A stretch of DNA of 64,000 nucleotides from Labrenzia sp. OB1 (GTDB taxonomy: Bacteria; Pseudomonadota; Alphaproteobacteria; Rhizobiales; Stappiaceae): positions 62,001 through 126,000 of the forward strand of contig NZ_JSEP01000012.1 in assembly GCF_001624695.1 (NCBI RefSeq), written 5' to 3'. The notes beneath the pieces are model-generated. The model worked only from the letters and a program-made list of their open reading frames with translations, was not told the DNA's origin and searched no databases. Numbering within the stretch: the first letter of the stretch is position 1; each line of letters starts with the position of its first letter. Both the position numbers and the translations under genes were made by a program. Below, one piece after another: positions 37,617-46,276 of the stretch.

Positions 37617-38963
37617 ATGTCAGCACCGGCATCTCCGGCAGCACAGAGCCAGGCTGCAACCAACAATCTCGAAGCCTTCTGGATGCCGTTCACGGCCAAT
37701 CGCCAGTTCAAACAGGCGCCCCGGATGTTTGTCGCGGCCAAGGACATGCATTACACGACCGCCGACGGCCGTCAGGTCCTCGACGGTACGGCTGGATTGT
37801 GGTGCTGCAATGCCGGTCACTCCCGCCCGAGGGTGGTAGAAGCCGTTCAGCGGCAGATTGCCGAACTCGACTATGCGCCGGCCTTCCAGATGGGGCATCC
37901 GAAAGCCTTTGAACTGGCCGCCCGTCTGGCGGCCATGACGCCTTCACCGCTTGACCATGTCTTTTTCACCAATTCCGGATCGGAAAGTGTCGATACCGCG
38001 CTCAAAATCGCGCTCGCCTATCAGCGCGCCATCGGCCAGGGCACGCGCACTCGGCTGATCGGCCGCGAGCGGGGCTATCATGGAGTCGGCTTCGGCGGCA
38101 TTTCGGTCGGCGGCATCGTCTCCAACCGCAAGACCTTCGGCACGATGCTCACCGGCGTCGACCACATGCGACATACTCACGATCCAGAGCGCAACGCCTT
38201 CACGCGCGGCATGCCGGAAAACGGCGCTGAATATGTCGAGGACCTGATCCGCATCATCCAGTTGCATGACCCGTCCACGATTGCCGCGGTCATCGTTGAG
38301 CCCGTTGCCGGGTCGACCGGTGTCCTGATCCCGCCCAAGGGCTACCTGGAACGCCTGCGCGAGATCTGTACACAGCACGGCATCCTGCTGATCTTCGACG
38401 AAGTCATCACCGGTTTCGGCAGACTCGGCGCGCCTTTCGCGACGGATTTCTTCGGTGTAACCCCGGATCTGATCACCACCGCAAAAGGCCTGACGTCCGG
38501 TGTCATTCCGATGGGCGCGGTGTTCTGTTCGGCGGATATCTACAATGCGTTCATGACCGGTCCGGACCACATGATCGAGCTGTTCCACGGTTACACCTAC
38601 TCGGCGCACCCCCTGGCCTGCGCCGCCGCGCTCGCCACGCTCGACACCTATGAGGAAGAAGGGCTTCTCACCCGCGCCGCCGACCTGGCGCAATACTGGG
38701 AAGACGGACTGCATTCCCTGAAAGACTGTCCCAATGTCATCGATATCCGCAATCTGGGTCTGATTGGCGCGGTCGAGTTGTCGCCAATCGAGGGCGAACC
38801 GACCAAACGGGCCTTCTCGGCCTTCCTGAAAGCCTATGATGACGGCCTCCTGATCCGCACGACGGGCGACATCATTGCCCTGTCGCCGCCGCTGATCATA
38901 TCGAAGGACCAGATTGACGAATTGTTCGGCAAGCTGCGCGATGTGCTGCACGCCATCGACTGA
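37617..38963 (+). CDS. Class III omega-aminotransferase (beta-alanine:pyruvate type)
   Basis: A 448-residue PLP enzyme expected to transaminate beta-alanine (and 3-aminoisobutyrate) with pyruvate, giving malonate semialdehyde and alanine. FFTNSGSESVDTALKIA is near residues 117-133, IFDEVITGFGRLG near 260-272, and the PLP lysine is in TTAKGLTSGVIPMGAV near 288-303. A perfect AAGGAGG precedes the ATG at 37617. First structural gene of the pyrimidine cluster. Other class III substrates (putrescine, taurine) are possible from sequence alone. Confidence 0.88.
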   Translation: MSAPASPAAQSQAATNNLEAFWMPFTANRQFKQAPRMFVAAKDMHYTTADGRQVLDGTAGLWCCNAGHSRPRVVEAVQRQIAELDYAPAFQMGHPKAFELAARLAAMTPSPLDHVFFTNSGSESVDTALKIALAYQRAIGQGTRTRLIGRERGYHGVGFGGISVGGIVSNRKTFGTMLTGVDHMRHTHDPERNAFTRGMPENGAEYVEDLIRIIQLHDPSTIAAVIVEPVAGSTGVLIPPKGYLERLREICTQHGILLIFDEVITGFGRLGAPFATDFFGVTPDLITTAKGLTSGVIPMGAVFCSADIYNAFMTGPDHMIELFHGYTYSAHPLACAAALATLDTYEEEGLLTRAADLAQYWEDGLHSLKDCPNVIDIRNLGLIGAVELSPIEGEPTKRAFSAFLKAYDDGLLIRTTGDIIALSPPLIISKDQIDELFGKLRDVLHAID

Positions 38964-39027
38964 CGGCGGACACACCGCGCATGCTTCTCACCTTCTGCGA
39001 TTAACTCCTTCCAAGGGGCGAAACTTG

Positions 39028-39315
39028 ATGAGCAGACCACAGGCCACCGCCAGCCAGCTAATCGATGACGACAGGGTCAGGGTCACCCGGTTCGACTTCG
39101 CACCTGGTGCGGAGACCGGCTGGCACCGGCACTCGATGGACTACGTCATCACCGCCCTGACGGAATGTCAGATGACGCTGGAGGAACCAGATGGCGAGAC
39201 GCGTACCGTTCTCGTCCCCGCCGGAACCGTGTACCGCCGGGACGAAGGCGTCGAACACAATGTGATCAACGGCGGCGACATCCCCATGTCCTTTGTCGAA
39301 ATAGAACTGAAGTAA
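39028..39315 (+). CDS. Small cupin protein
   Basis: A 95-residue single-domain cupin. Motif 1 is GAETGWHRHSMDYVITAL near residues 25-42, with two metal-type His, and motif 2 is DEGVEHNVINGGD near 72-84. The ATG at 39028 has AAGGGG 11 bases upstream. It lies between the aminotransferase and amidohydrolase genes with short gaps, so it is part of the pyrimidine operon. It may be a small metal enzyme or sensor; no such gene is part of the classical pathway. Confidence 0.8.
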   Translation: MSRPQATASQLIDDDRVRVTRFDFAPGAETGWHRHSMDYVITALTECQMTLEEPDGETRTVLVPAGTVYRRDEGVEHNVINGGDIPMSFVEIELK

Positions 39316-39330
39316 CAGGAGAGTTAGCGA

Positions 39331-40587
39331 ATGGCAGCTCCGGGTGAAAATCTGAGAATCAATGCTGACCGGCTCTGGGACAGCCTGATGGAGATGGCGA
39401 AAATCGGCCCGGGCGTTGCCGGCGGCAACAACCGTCAGACGTTGACGGACGCGGATTCCGAAGGCCGCAAGCTTTTCCAGAAATGGTGTGAGGACGCAGG
39501 CCTTTCCATGGCGGTCGATACCATGGGCAACATGTTCATGACGCGCCCGGGCACCGACCCGGACGCCCTGCCCGTCTATGTCGGTTCTCATCTCGACACG
39601 CAGCCGACTGGCGGCAAATATGACGGCGTTCTCGGTGTTCTCGGCGGACTGGAGATGGTCCGTACGATGAACGATCTCGGCATCAAGACCAGACACCCGA
39701 TCGTGGTCACCAACTGGACTAACGAGGAAGGCACACGTTTTGCGCCGGCCATGCTGGCTTCAGGCGTCTTTGCCGGTGTCCATACCCAGGACTGGGCCTA
39801 TGCAAAGGAAGATGCCGAAGGCAAGACATTCGGCGAGGAACTGAAGCGCATCGGCTGGGTCGGCGACGAGGAAGTTGGCGCCCGCAAGGACAAGATGCAC
39901 GCCATGTTCGAACTCCACATCGAACAGGGGCCCATTCTGGAAGCCGAAGGCAAGGAAATCGGAGTCGTGACTCACGGTCAGGGCCTGTCCTGGACGCAGG
40001 TGACGGTAACCGGCAAGGACAGCCACACCGGCTCAACGCCGATGCCGATGCGCAAGAATGCCGGCCTTGCCATGGCCCGCATTCTGGAACTTGTCGACGA
40101 AATCGCCTGGTCGCATGCCCCGCATGCCGTGGGCGCTGCCGGTCACATCGACGTCTTTCCGAATTCGCGCAACGTCATACCCGGCAAGACCGTCTTCACC
40201 ATCGACTTCCGCTCCCCCGACATCACCGTGATCAAGGACATGGAAGACAGGCTGAAGGCCGGTGGCAAGAAGATCTGCGACGACATGGGGCTTGAAGTCG
40301 AATTCGAAAAGGTCGGCGGTTTCGACCCGGTGGAATTCGACAAGACTTGCGTCGAAGCGGTTCGAAATGCAGCAGAACGCCTCGGATATTCCCACAGGGA
40401 TCTCATTTCCGGCGCCGGCCACGATGCCTGCTGGGTCAACAAGGTCGCCCCCACGGCGATGATCATGTGCCCCTGCGTCGATGGTCTGTCACACAACGAA
40501 GCCGAAGAGATTTCCAGGGACTGGGCCAAGGCGGGCGCGGACGTGTTGTTCCATGCGGTGGTCGAGACGGCGGTGATCGTGGAATGA
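39331..40587 (+). CDS. N-carbamoyl-beta-alanine amidohydrolase (Zn-dependent, M20 family)
   Basis: A 418-residue hydrolase of the beta-ureidopropionase/carbamoylase group that releases beta-alanine, CO2 and ammonia. Metal and substrate motifs are VGSHLDTQPTGGKYDGVLGVLGGLE near residues 84-108, WTNEEGTRF near 130-138, HIEQGPILE near 195-203, the dimer-domain GKDSHTGSTPMPMR near 228-241, and SGAGHDA plus CVDGLSHNEAEEIS near the C-terminus. Hydantoinase-linked carbamoylases belong to the same family, but RutR and dihydropyrimidinase context supports pyrimidine degradation. Confidence 0.9.
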   Translation: MAAPGENLRINADRLWDSLMEMAKIGPGVAGGNNRQTLTDADSEGRKLFQKWCEDAGLSMAVDTMGNMFMTRPGTDPDALPVYVGSHLDTQPTGGKYDGVLGVLGGLEMVRTMNDLGIKTRHPIVVTNWTNEEGTRFAPAMLASGVFAGVHTQDWAYAKEDAEGKTFGEELKRIGWVGDEEVGARKDKMHAMFELHIEQGPILEAEGKEIGVVTHGQGLSWTQVTVTGKDSHTGSTPMPMRKNAGLAMARILELVDEIAWSHAPHAVGAAGHIDVFPNSRNVIPGKTVFTIDFRSPDITVIKDMEDRLKAGGKKICDDMGLEVEFEKVGGFDPVEFDKTCVEAVRNAAERLGYSHRDLISGAGHDACWVNKVAPTAMIMCPCVDGLSHNEAEEISRDWAKAGADVLFHAVVETAVIVE

Positions 40588-40605
40588 GGAATCTCGTATG
40601 AACCG

Positions 40606-40668
40606 GTCCCGGCTCAAGGCCGGGACGGCGAAACAAAAAACGGTGCCGTCCCGGACTTGATTCGGGAC
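40606..40668. repeat. REP-like palindromic cluster
   Basis: Hairpin 1 is GTCCCGGC-TCAAG-GCCGGGAC (40606-40626). Hairpin 2 is GTCCCGGA-CTTGAT-TCGGGAC (40648-40668, one bulge). The inner arms also pair with each other over 10 bp (40620-40629 with 40645-40654). No U-tract follows. It lies in the 121-bp gap before dihydropyrimidinase and resembles dispersed palindromes of alphaproteobacteria of the type CCCGGACTTGATCCGGG. Confidence 0.6.
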
Positions 40669-40708
40669 CTGACCCGGAGCAGACATACAAACAACGAGGG
40701 AAACAGCA

Positions 40709-42166
40709 ATGGCGAGCAAAGTGATCAAGGGCGGCACGGTTGTAACCGCTGACCTTTCCTATGAAGCCGATGTGAAGATCGAGGGCGGCAGGATTGTCGA
40801 AATCGGCCCGAACCTTTCCGGTGACGAGACTCTGGACGCGGCCGGTTGTTTTGTGATGCCCGGCGGCATCGATCCGCACACCCATCTGGAAATGCCCTTC
40901 ATGGGCACTTTCTCCTCAGACAACTTCGATTCAGGTACACGGGCGGCGCTTGCCGGCGGCACGACAATGGTGGTCGATTTTGCTCTGCCTTCTCCCGGTC
41001 AGTCCCTCCTCGAAGCCCTGCAGATGTGGGACAACAAGTCCTCCATGGCGCATTGCGACTACTCCTTCCACATGGCGATCACCTGGTGGGGCGAGCAGGT
41101 CTTCAACGACATGCAGACCGTGGTTCAGGAACGCGGCATCAACACCTTCAAGCACTTCATGGCCTACAAGGGCGCCTTGATGGTCAATGACGACGAGATG
41201 TTCGCCTCCTTCTCGCGCTGTGCGGAACTCGGAGCCCTGCCGCTGGTGCATGCGGAAAATGGCGATGTCGTCGCGACCCTGCAGCAGAAACTGCTGGCGG
41301 AAGGCAATAACGGGCCGGAGGCGCATGCCTATTCCCGCCCGCCCGAAGTGGAAGGTGAAGCCACCAACCGGGCCATCATGATCGCCGATATGGCCGGCGT
41401 TCCGGTCTATATCGTGCACACCTCTTCCGAACAGGCCCACGAAGCCATCCGCCGGGCCCGCCAGAACGGCATCCGCGCCTATGGAGAGCCGCTGATCCAG
41501 CATCTGACGCTCGACGACAGCGAATACAGGAACGCCGACTGGGATCATGCCGCACGCCGGGTGATGTCGCCGCCGTTCCGCGACAAGAAACACCAGGACA
41601 GCCTCTGGGCCGGTCTTGCCTCCGGCTCGCTGCAGGTGGTCGCGACCGATCACTGCGCCTTCTCCACCGACCAGAAACGCACCGGCGTCGGCGATTTCAC
41701 CAAGATCCCCAATGGCACCGGCGGGCTCGAAGACCGCATGCCGATGCTGTGGACCTATGGTGTCGGCACCGGCCGCCTGACGCCGAACGAGTTCGTTGCC
41801 GTCACCTCGACCAATATTGCCAAGATCCTCAACGTTTATCCGAAAAAGGGTGCCATTCTGGTCGGAGCAGATGCGGATCTGGTGGTCTGGGATCCGGAAA
41901 AGGAAAAGACCATCTCCGCCTCCAGCCAGCAGTCAGCCATCGACTACAACGTCTTCGAAGGCAAGAAGGTCAAGGGCCTGCCGCGCTACACGCTCACCCG
42001 TGGACGCGTTGCCGTGGAAGACGGAACGGTCAACCCTCAACAGGGTCATGGCGAATTCGTTTCCCGCAAGCCTTTCCAGGCTGTCAACAAGGCGCTCAGC
42101 ACCTGGAAGGAACTGACCGCACCGCGAAAGGTGGAACGCAGCGGTATTCCCGCCAGCGGCGTATAG
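40709..42166 (+). CDS. hydA: Dihydropyrimidinase
   Basis: A 485-residue cyclic amidohydrolase that opens 5,6-dihydrouracil or dihydrothymine to N-carbamoyl-beta-amino acids. The metal site begins with GGIDPHTHLEMPF near residues 52-64, the carboxylated lysine is in FMAYKGALMV near 147-156, and further ligands are in HAENGD near 180-185, YIVHTSS near 236-242 and ATDHCAF near 312-318. It feeds the amidohydrolase gene just upstream. Hydantoinase is the alternative name for the same fold. Confidence 0.92.
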   Translation: MASKVIKGGTVVTADLSYEADVKIEGGRIVEIGPNLSGDETLDAAGCFVMPGGIDPHTHLEMPFMGTFSSDNFDSGTRAALAGGTTMVVDFALPSPGQSLLEALQMWDNKSSMAHCDYSFHMAITWWGEQVFNDMQTVVQERGINTFKHFMAYKGALMVNDDEMFASFSRCAELGALPLVHAENGDVVATLQQKLLAEGNNGPEAHAYSRPPEVEGEATNRAIMIADMAGVPVYIVHTSSEQAHEAIRRARQNGIRAYGEPLIQHLTLDDSEYRNADWDHAARRVMSPPFRDKKHQDSLWAGLASGSLQVVATDHCAFSTDQKRTGVGDFTKIPNGTGGLEDRMPMLWTYGVGTGRLTPNEFVAVTSTNIAKILNVYPKKGAILVGADADLVVWDPEKEKTISASSQQSAIDYNVFEGKKVKGLPRYTLTRGRVAVEDGTVNPQQGHGEFVSRKPFQAVNKALSTWKELTAPRKVERSGIPASGV

Positions 42167-42296
42167 GAACAGGCTCTCCCCATATCGGGGAGGCCCGTGT
42201 CTTCGAACCTGACCTCTCGATCTGAACCGCGCCGTGGCATACAAATCTGAGTATGTTCGGCGCAGAAGAACAACATTCGACTTGCCCAGGAAACAC

Positions 42297-43136
42297 ATGA
42301 CCGCACTTGCCGGCGCAAAGGACACCGAGATGGTGGATAACCACAAGAGCGCAAGCCCGGACCGGGTAATCGATATTGAGAAACTGTCCCTCACCTTTGA
42401 GACCGGTGACGGTCCGGTGCATGCTCTTTCCGATATCGACCTGAAGATCGAGCAGGGAGATTTTGTCTCCTTCATCGGCCCCTCGGGCTGCGGCAAGACC
42501 ACGCTGCTCAGGGTCATCGCCGATCTGGAACAACCCACTGCGGGGTCGATCACCGTCAACGGCGTCTCCCCGGAAGAAGCCCGGCTCAATCGCGCTTATG
42601 GATATGTCTTTCAGGCCGCCGCGCTTTACTCTTGGAGGACCATTGCCAAGAATGTGGCTCTGCCACTGGAAATAATGGGACTTTCAAGATCCGAGCGGCA
42701 GGAGCGCATCGCCAGAAACCTGGAACTGGTGAACCTTACCGGCTTTGAAAAGAAATATCCCTGGCAGCTTTCCGGCGGCATGCAGCAGCGTGCCTCAATC
42801 GCCCGGGCCCTGGCCGTCGAGCCCGATCTCCTGTTGATGGACGAGCCCTTCGGTGCGCTCGACGAAATCGTCCGCGATCACCTCAACGAACAACTTCTCC
42901 AGCTCTGGGCGAAGACCAGCAAGACCGTCGCCTTCGTCACCCACTCCATTCCCGAAGCGGTGTTCCTTTCCACCAAGATCGTCGTCCTGTGCCCACGGCC
43001 AGGCCGGATCTATGACGTCATCGAAAGCGACCTGCCGCGCGAGCGCACGCTCGACATCCGCGAAAGCCCGGAGTTTCTCAAGATCGCCCACCGCGTGCGG
43101 GAAGGGTTGAAAGCGGGGCATTCCTATGAGGATTGA
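42297..43136 (+). CDS. ABC transporter ATP-binding protein (nitrate/taurine/pyrimidine type)
   Basis: A 279-residue ATPase. Walker A is GPSGCGKTT near residues 61-69, the Q-loop is VFQAA, the signature is LSGGMQQRASIARAL near 159-173, and Walker B is LLLMDEPFGALD near 181-192. The ATG at 42297 has AGGA 5 bases upstream. It is followed by two permeases of the same class. Import of pyrimidine bases or their precursors is inferred from the operon. Confidence 0.88.
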   Translation: MTALAGAKDTEMVDNHKSASPDRVIDIEKLSLTFETGDGPVHALSDIDLKIEQGDFVSFIGPSGCGKTTLLRVIADLEQPTAGSITVNGVSPEEARLNRAYGYVFQAAALYSWRTIAKNVALPLEIMGLSRSERQERIARNLELVNLTGFEKKYPWQLSGGMQQRASIARALAVEPDLLLMDEPFGALDEIVRDHLNEQLLQLWAKTSKTVAFVTHSIPEAVFLSTKIVVLCPRPGRIYDVIESDLPRERTLDIRESPEFLKIAHRVREGLKAGHSYED

Positions 43137-43265
43137 ACGTCTTCAGCCCTGCCATTCGCGGCCAAACCCCGCTTCCTGTGTTGAACCAGAGACTGGCGAC
43201 TTCGGGACTTCCCGCGGAATGGGGCTCGCGATCAAACAATGGGATGATCAGGGATACATGGACGC

Positions 43266-44189
43266 ATGACCTCGACCGCCCTCACCCCAAGCCGCAGTCT
43301 GAACCCTTTTACCGGTCTCCTGTCCGGAACGACCGGACCGGTGATCGTCGTCGTTATCGCCATCATCGGCGCCTGGTATATTGGCGCTGTTGCGCTCAAC
43401 ACGCCGTTTCAGCTCGATACATATGAACGCGCAGACCGGACCAATGTCCCTTTCAGTGAACTTGTGTCCGATACGCTCGCGCAGGAACGGCCTGTGCTGC
43501 CCGCGCCGCATCAGATCGCCATTGAAATCTGGCAAACGACCGCCGAGAAGAAAATCACCTCGAAACGCTCGCTGATATATCATTCGGGCATCACCTTATC
43601 TTCCACCTTGCTGGGTTTTCTCATCGGCACGACGCTCGGAATTCTTCTTGCCATCGGCATAATCCATTCACGTGTGCTGGAAAAATCCCTGATGCCGTGG
43701 ATCATCGCGTCGCAGACAATTCCGATCCTGGCCATTGCACCGATGATCATCGTTGTCCTCAATGCCGTCGGCATATCCGGTCTGTTGCCCAAGGCGATGA
43801 TCTCGACCTACCTGTCCTTCTTCCCTGTCGCGGTTGGAATGGTGAAGGGCCTGCGCTCGCCGGAAGTGATTGACATGGACCTGATGCACACCTATTCGGC
43901 GACCCGCGTTCAGACGCTCTGGAAACTGCGCCTGCCCTATGCCGTGCCGTTTCTGTTCACCTCCATGAAGATCGGCATGGCGGCTTCCCTGGTGGGAGCC
44001 ATTGTCGGCGAATTGCCGACGGGAGCCGTTGCCGGGCTCGGGGCACGCCTTCTGTCGGGATCGTATTACGGCCAGACACTTCAAATCTGGTCCGCCCTGA
44101 TCATGGCCGCGTTTCTGGCAGGCTCTCTGGTCGCGTTGATCGGACTGGTTGAAAAACTTGCGTTGAAACGCATGGGGATGACGCGATGA
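43266..44189 (+). CDS. ABC transporter permease (BPD type, NMT1/taurine class)
   Basis: A 307-residue permease with about six hydrophobic segments plus a membrane anchor near residues 23-45. The EAA-type loop MDLMHTYSATRVQTLWKLRLPYAVP is near residues 203-227, and the VGAIVGELP motif follows. It overlaps the next permease by 4 bp (ATGA), so the two are translated together. Confidence 0.88.
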   Translation: MTSTALTPSRSLNPFTGLLSGTTGPVIVVVIAIIGAWYIGAVALNTPFQLDTYERADRTNVPFSELVSDTLAQERPVLPAPHQIAIEIWQTTAEKKITSKRSLIYHSGITLSSTLLGFLIGTTLGILLAIGIIHSRVLEKSLMPWIIASQTIPILAIAPMIIVVLNAVGISGLLPKAMISTYLSFFPVAVGMVKGLRSPEVIDMDLMHTYSATRVQTLWKLRLPYAVPFLFTSMKIGMAASLVGAIVGELPTGAVAGLGARLLSGSYYGQTLQIWSALIMAAFLAGSLVALIGLVEKLALKRMGMTR

Positions 44190-45331
44190 GCACCCGAACC
44201 CTTTCCAAAAGCCGGCTGGATATATCCGCCCTGCTTGCCTGGCTCATCGTCGCGCTGGTAGTCGTCGGGCTGTTCAGCACGATTTTCAACCCTGATATAG
44301 GTGTGATGGACGTTCCACGTCTTGCGCTTTGCCTGGTCATCCTGGCCATCGCCGCCGTCCGCTATGAACTCGGTTTCATGCGCAATCGTTTCGGAGATGT
44401 CATGCTCGGGCTGGTCACAGCCTTTGCAACCTGGCTGCTCATCGACACGGGATCAAACCATCCTGGAGACGCCGCACTCGGCTACTGGGCGCTGACAGCC
44501 GCTGCATGGGCTTCTGCATGGTTGTTCGTGGAACGTCTCGCCTCCTGGCAGATTGCGTCCAGAACCGCCGCAAGGTTCACCAATCTGGCCATCCCCACCC
44601 TTTTCGGCATCACCCTTCTGGTCCTTTGGCAGATCATCGTCACCGGAGCCGGTGTTCCAAAGGTTCTGCTGCCCGCGCCGACCGAAATCTGGCTGCGCCT
44701 GCTGAACTCCGTGCCTATACTGTGGGCAGATTTCCAGCAGACGTTCCTGAAGGCGGTTCTCGCAGGTTATGCCATCGGCTGCGGCTCGGCGTTCCTGACC
44801 GCCGTTCTCGTCGATCGGGTGCCGTTCCTGCGCCGTGGCCTGTTGCCCATCGGCAATCTGGTCTCTGCATTGCCGATCATCGGCGTTGCCCCGATCATGG
44901 TCATGTGGTTCGGCTTTGATTGGCCATCAAAGGCCGCTGTCGTCATCATCATGACCTTCTTCCCGATGCTGGTGAACACGGTCGCCGGTCTGTCCGCATC
45001 GGACCCGATGCAACGCGACCTGATGCGAACTTATGCTTCCGGGTACTGGCAGACGCTGATCAAGATGCGCCTGCCGATGGCCATGCCCTTCATTTTCAAC
45101 GCCCTGAAGATCAACTCCACCCTTGCCATGATCGGCGCAATCGTGGCCGAATTCTTCGGCACGCCGACCGTCGGCATGGGCTTTCGCATATCAACTGAAG
45201 TCGGCCGCATGAATGTCGACATGGTCTGGGCGGAAATTGCCGTCGCCGCTCTGGCAGGGTCGCTCTTCTACGGCCTTATCGCACTCATTGAACGCGCCGT
45301 GACCTTCTGGCACCCGTCGGTCAGGGGATAA
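44186..45331 (+). CDS. ABC transporter permease (BPD type) with extended N-terminus
   Basis: A 381-residue permease. The C-terminal ~250 residues are a standard BPD permease with QRDLMRTYASGYWQTLIKMRLPMAMP near residues 273-298 and IGAIVAEFFG near 313-322. The first ~120 residues carry four extra hydrophobic segments absent from the partner permease. No binding-protein gene accompanies the three transporter genes in this window. Confidence 0.87.
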   Translation: MSTRTLSKSRLDISALLAWLIVALVVVGLFSTIFNPDIGVMDVPRLALCLVILAIAAVRYELGFMRNRFGDVMLGLVTAFATWLLIDTGSNHPGDAALGYWALTAAAWASAWLFVERLASWQIASRTAARFTNLAIPTLFGITLLVLWQIIVTGAGVPKVLLPAPTEIWLRLLNSVPILWADFQQTFLKAVLAGYAIGCGSAFLTAVLVDRVPFLRRGLLPIGNLVSALPIIGVAPIMVMWFGFDWPSKAAVVIIMTFFPMLVNTVAGLSASDPMQRDLMRTYASGYWQTLIKMRLPMAMPFIFNALKINSTLAMIGAIVAEFFGTPTVGMGFRISTEVGRMNVDMVWAEIAVAALAGSLFYGLIALIERAVTFWHPSVRG

Positions 45332-45404
45332 CTCTCTCCGCTTGCCATGACCGAACCCTATCGAGTACCCGTGTAGCGCCAGCAAAAACATCCAAGGCCT
45401 GTCC

Positions 45405-46226
45405 ATGCCCCCCAGTCGCGACATTTCCCGCCTCATCGAGATCATGGCGGCGCTCAGAACGCCCGTGACCGGCTGCCCCTGGGATCTGGAGCAAACCTTT
45501 GCGACGATTGCGCCCTATACGCTTGAAGAAGCCTACGAAGTGGCCGATGCAATCGCCAAGAACGATCTTCTGGAACTGCGCGAGGAGCTCGGCGACCTGC
45601 TGCTCCAGGTGGTCTATCACGCCCGAATGGCGCAGGAAGAAGAGCAATTCGATTTCGGCGATGTGGTTGAGGGAATTACAAAAAAGATGATCCGGCGGCA
45701 TCCGCATGTCTTCGGCGATGAAAACGGCGACAAGCCGGACCTGGTCAAGGGGATCTGGGAGCGCATCAAGGCGGAAGAGCGTACCGAGAAGCGGGCCGAG
45801 CGGGAAACGCTGGGCCTGGCCGAACCGGAAAAAGGCTTTCTTGACGACGTCCCGACCGCCTTCCCGGCCCTTCAGGAGGCAGACAAGCTGCAGAGGCGCG
45901 CCTCAAGGGTCGGCTTCGACTGGAACGACGCCCGCCTGGTTCTCGAAAAGATCCGCGAGGAAACTCACGAGCTTGACGAAGAGCTTGCCAAGGGTGACCC
46001 GGACAAGGACCGCATCACCGACGAACTCGGCGACACTCTCTTCGCTCTTGCCAATCTCGCCCGGCACCTGGACATTGATCCGGAAGAAGCCCTGCGACGG
46101 ACAAACCGCAAGTTCCGCAAGCGCTTCGCCGCCATCGAAGACCATGCCGCGAAATCGGACACGACGCTGGAAGCGATGACGCTGGACGAGATGGAGGCCG
46201 CGTGGCAGGAAGCCAAGGGAAAGTAG
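45405..46226 (+). CDS. mazG: Nucleoside triphosphate pyrophosphohydrolase MazG
   Basis: A 273-residue enzyme with two MazG domains that cleaves (d)NTPs to monophosphates and PPi, removing aberrant nucleotides. N-terminal metal motifs include LEEAYEVADAI near residues 36-46 and ELREELGDLLLQV near 53-65, and the second domain has EETHELDEEL and DELGDTLFALANLARHL near 185-220. Also present is the TPVTGCPWD start typical of the family. It is convergent with hflX, its usual neighbour in this group. Confidence 0.95.
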   Translation: MPPSRDISRLIEIMAALRTPVTGCPWDLEQTFATIAPYTLEEAYEVADAIAKNDLLELREELGDLLLQVVYHARMAQEEEQFDFGDVVEGITKKMIRRHPHVFGDENGDKPDLVKGIWERIKAEERTEKRAERETLGLAEPEKGFLDDVPTAFPALQEADKLQRRASRVGFDWNDARLVLEKIREETHELDEELAKGDPDKDRITDELGDTLFALANLARHLDIDPEEALRRTNRKFRKRFAAIEDHAAKSDTTLEAMTLDEMEAAWQEAKGK

Positions 46227-46276
46227 GCTTCTGGATCAATTCCCGGAGATTTGCAGTATACTGAACGCAAGGATGC

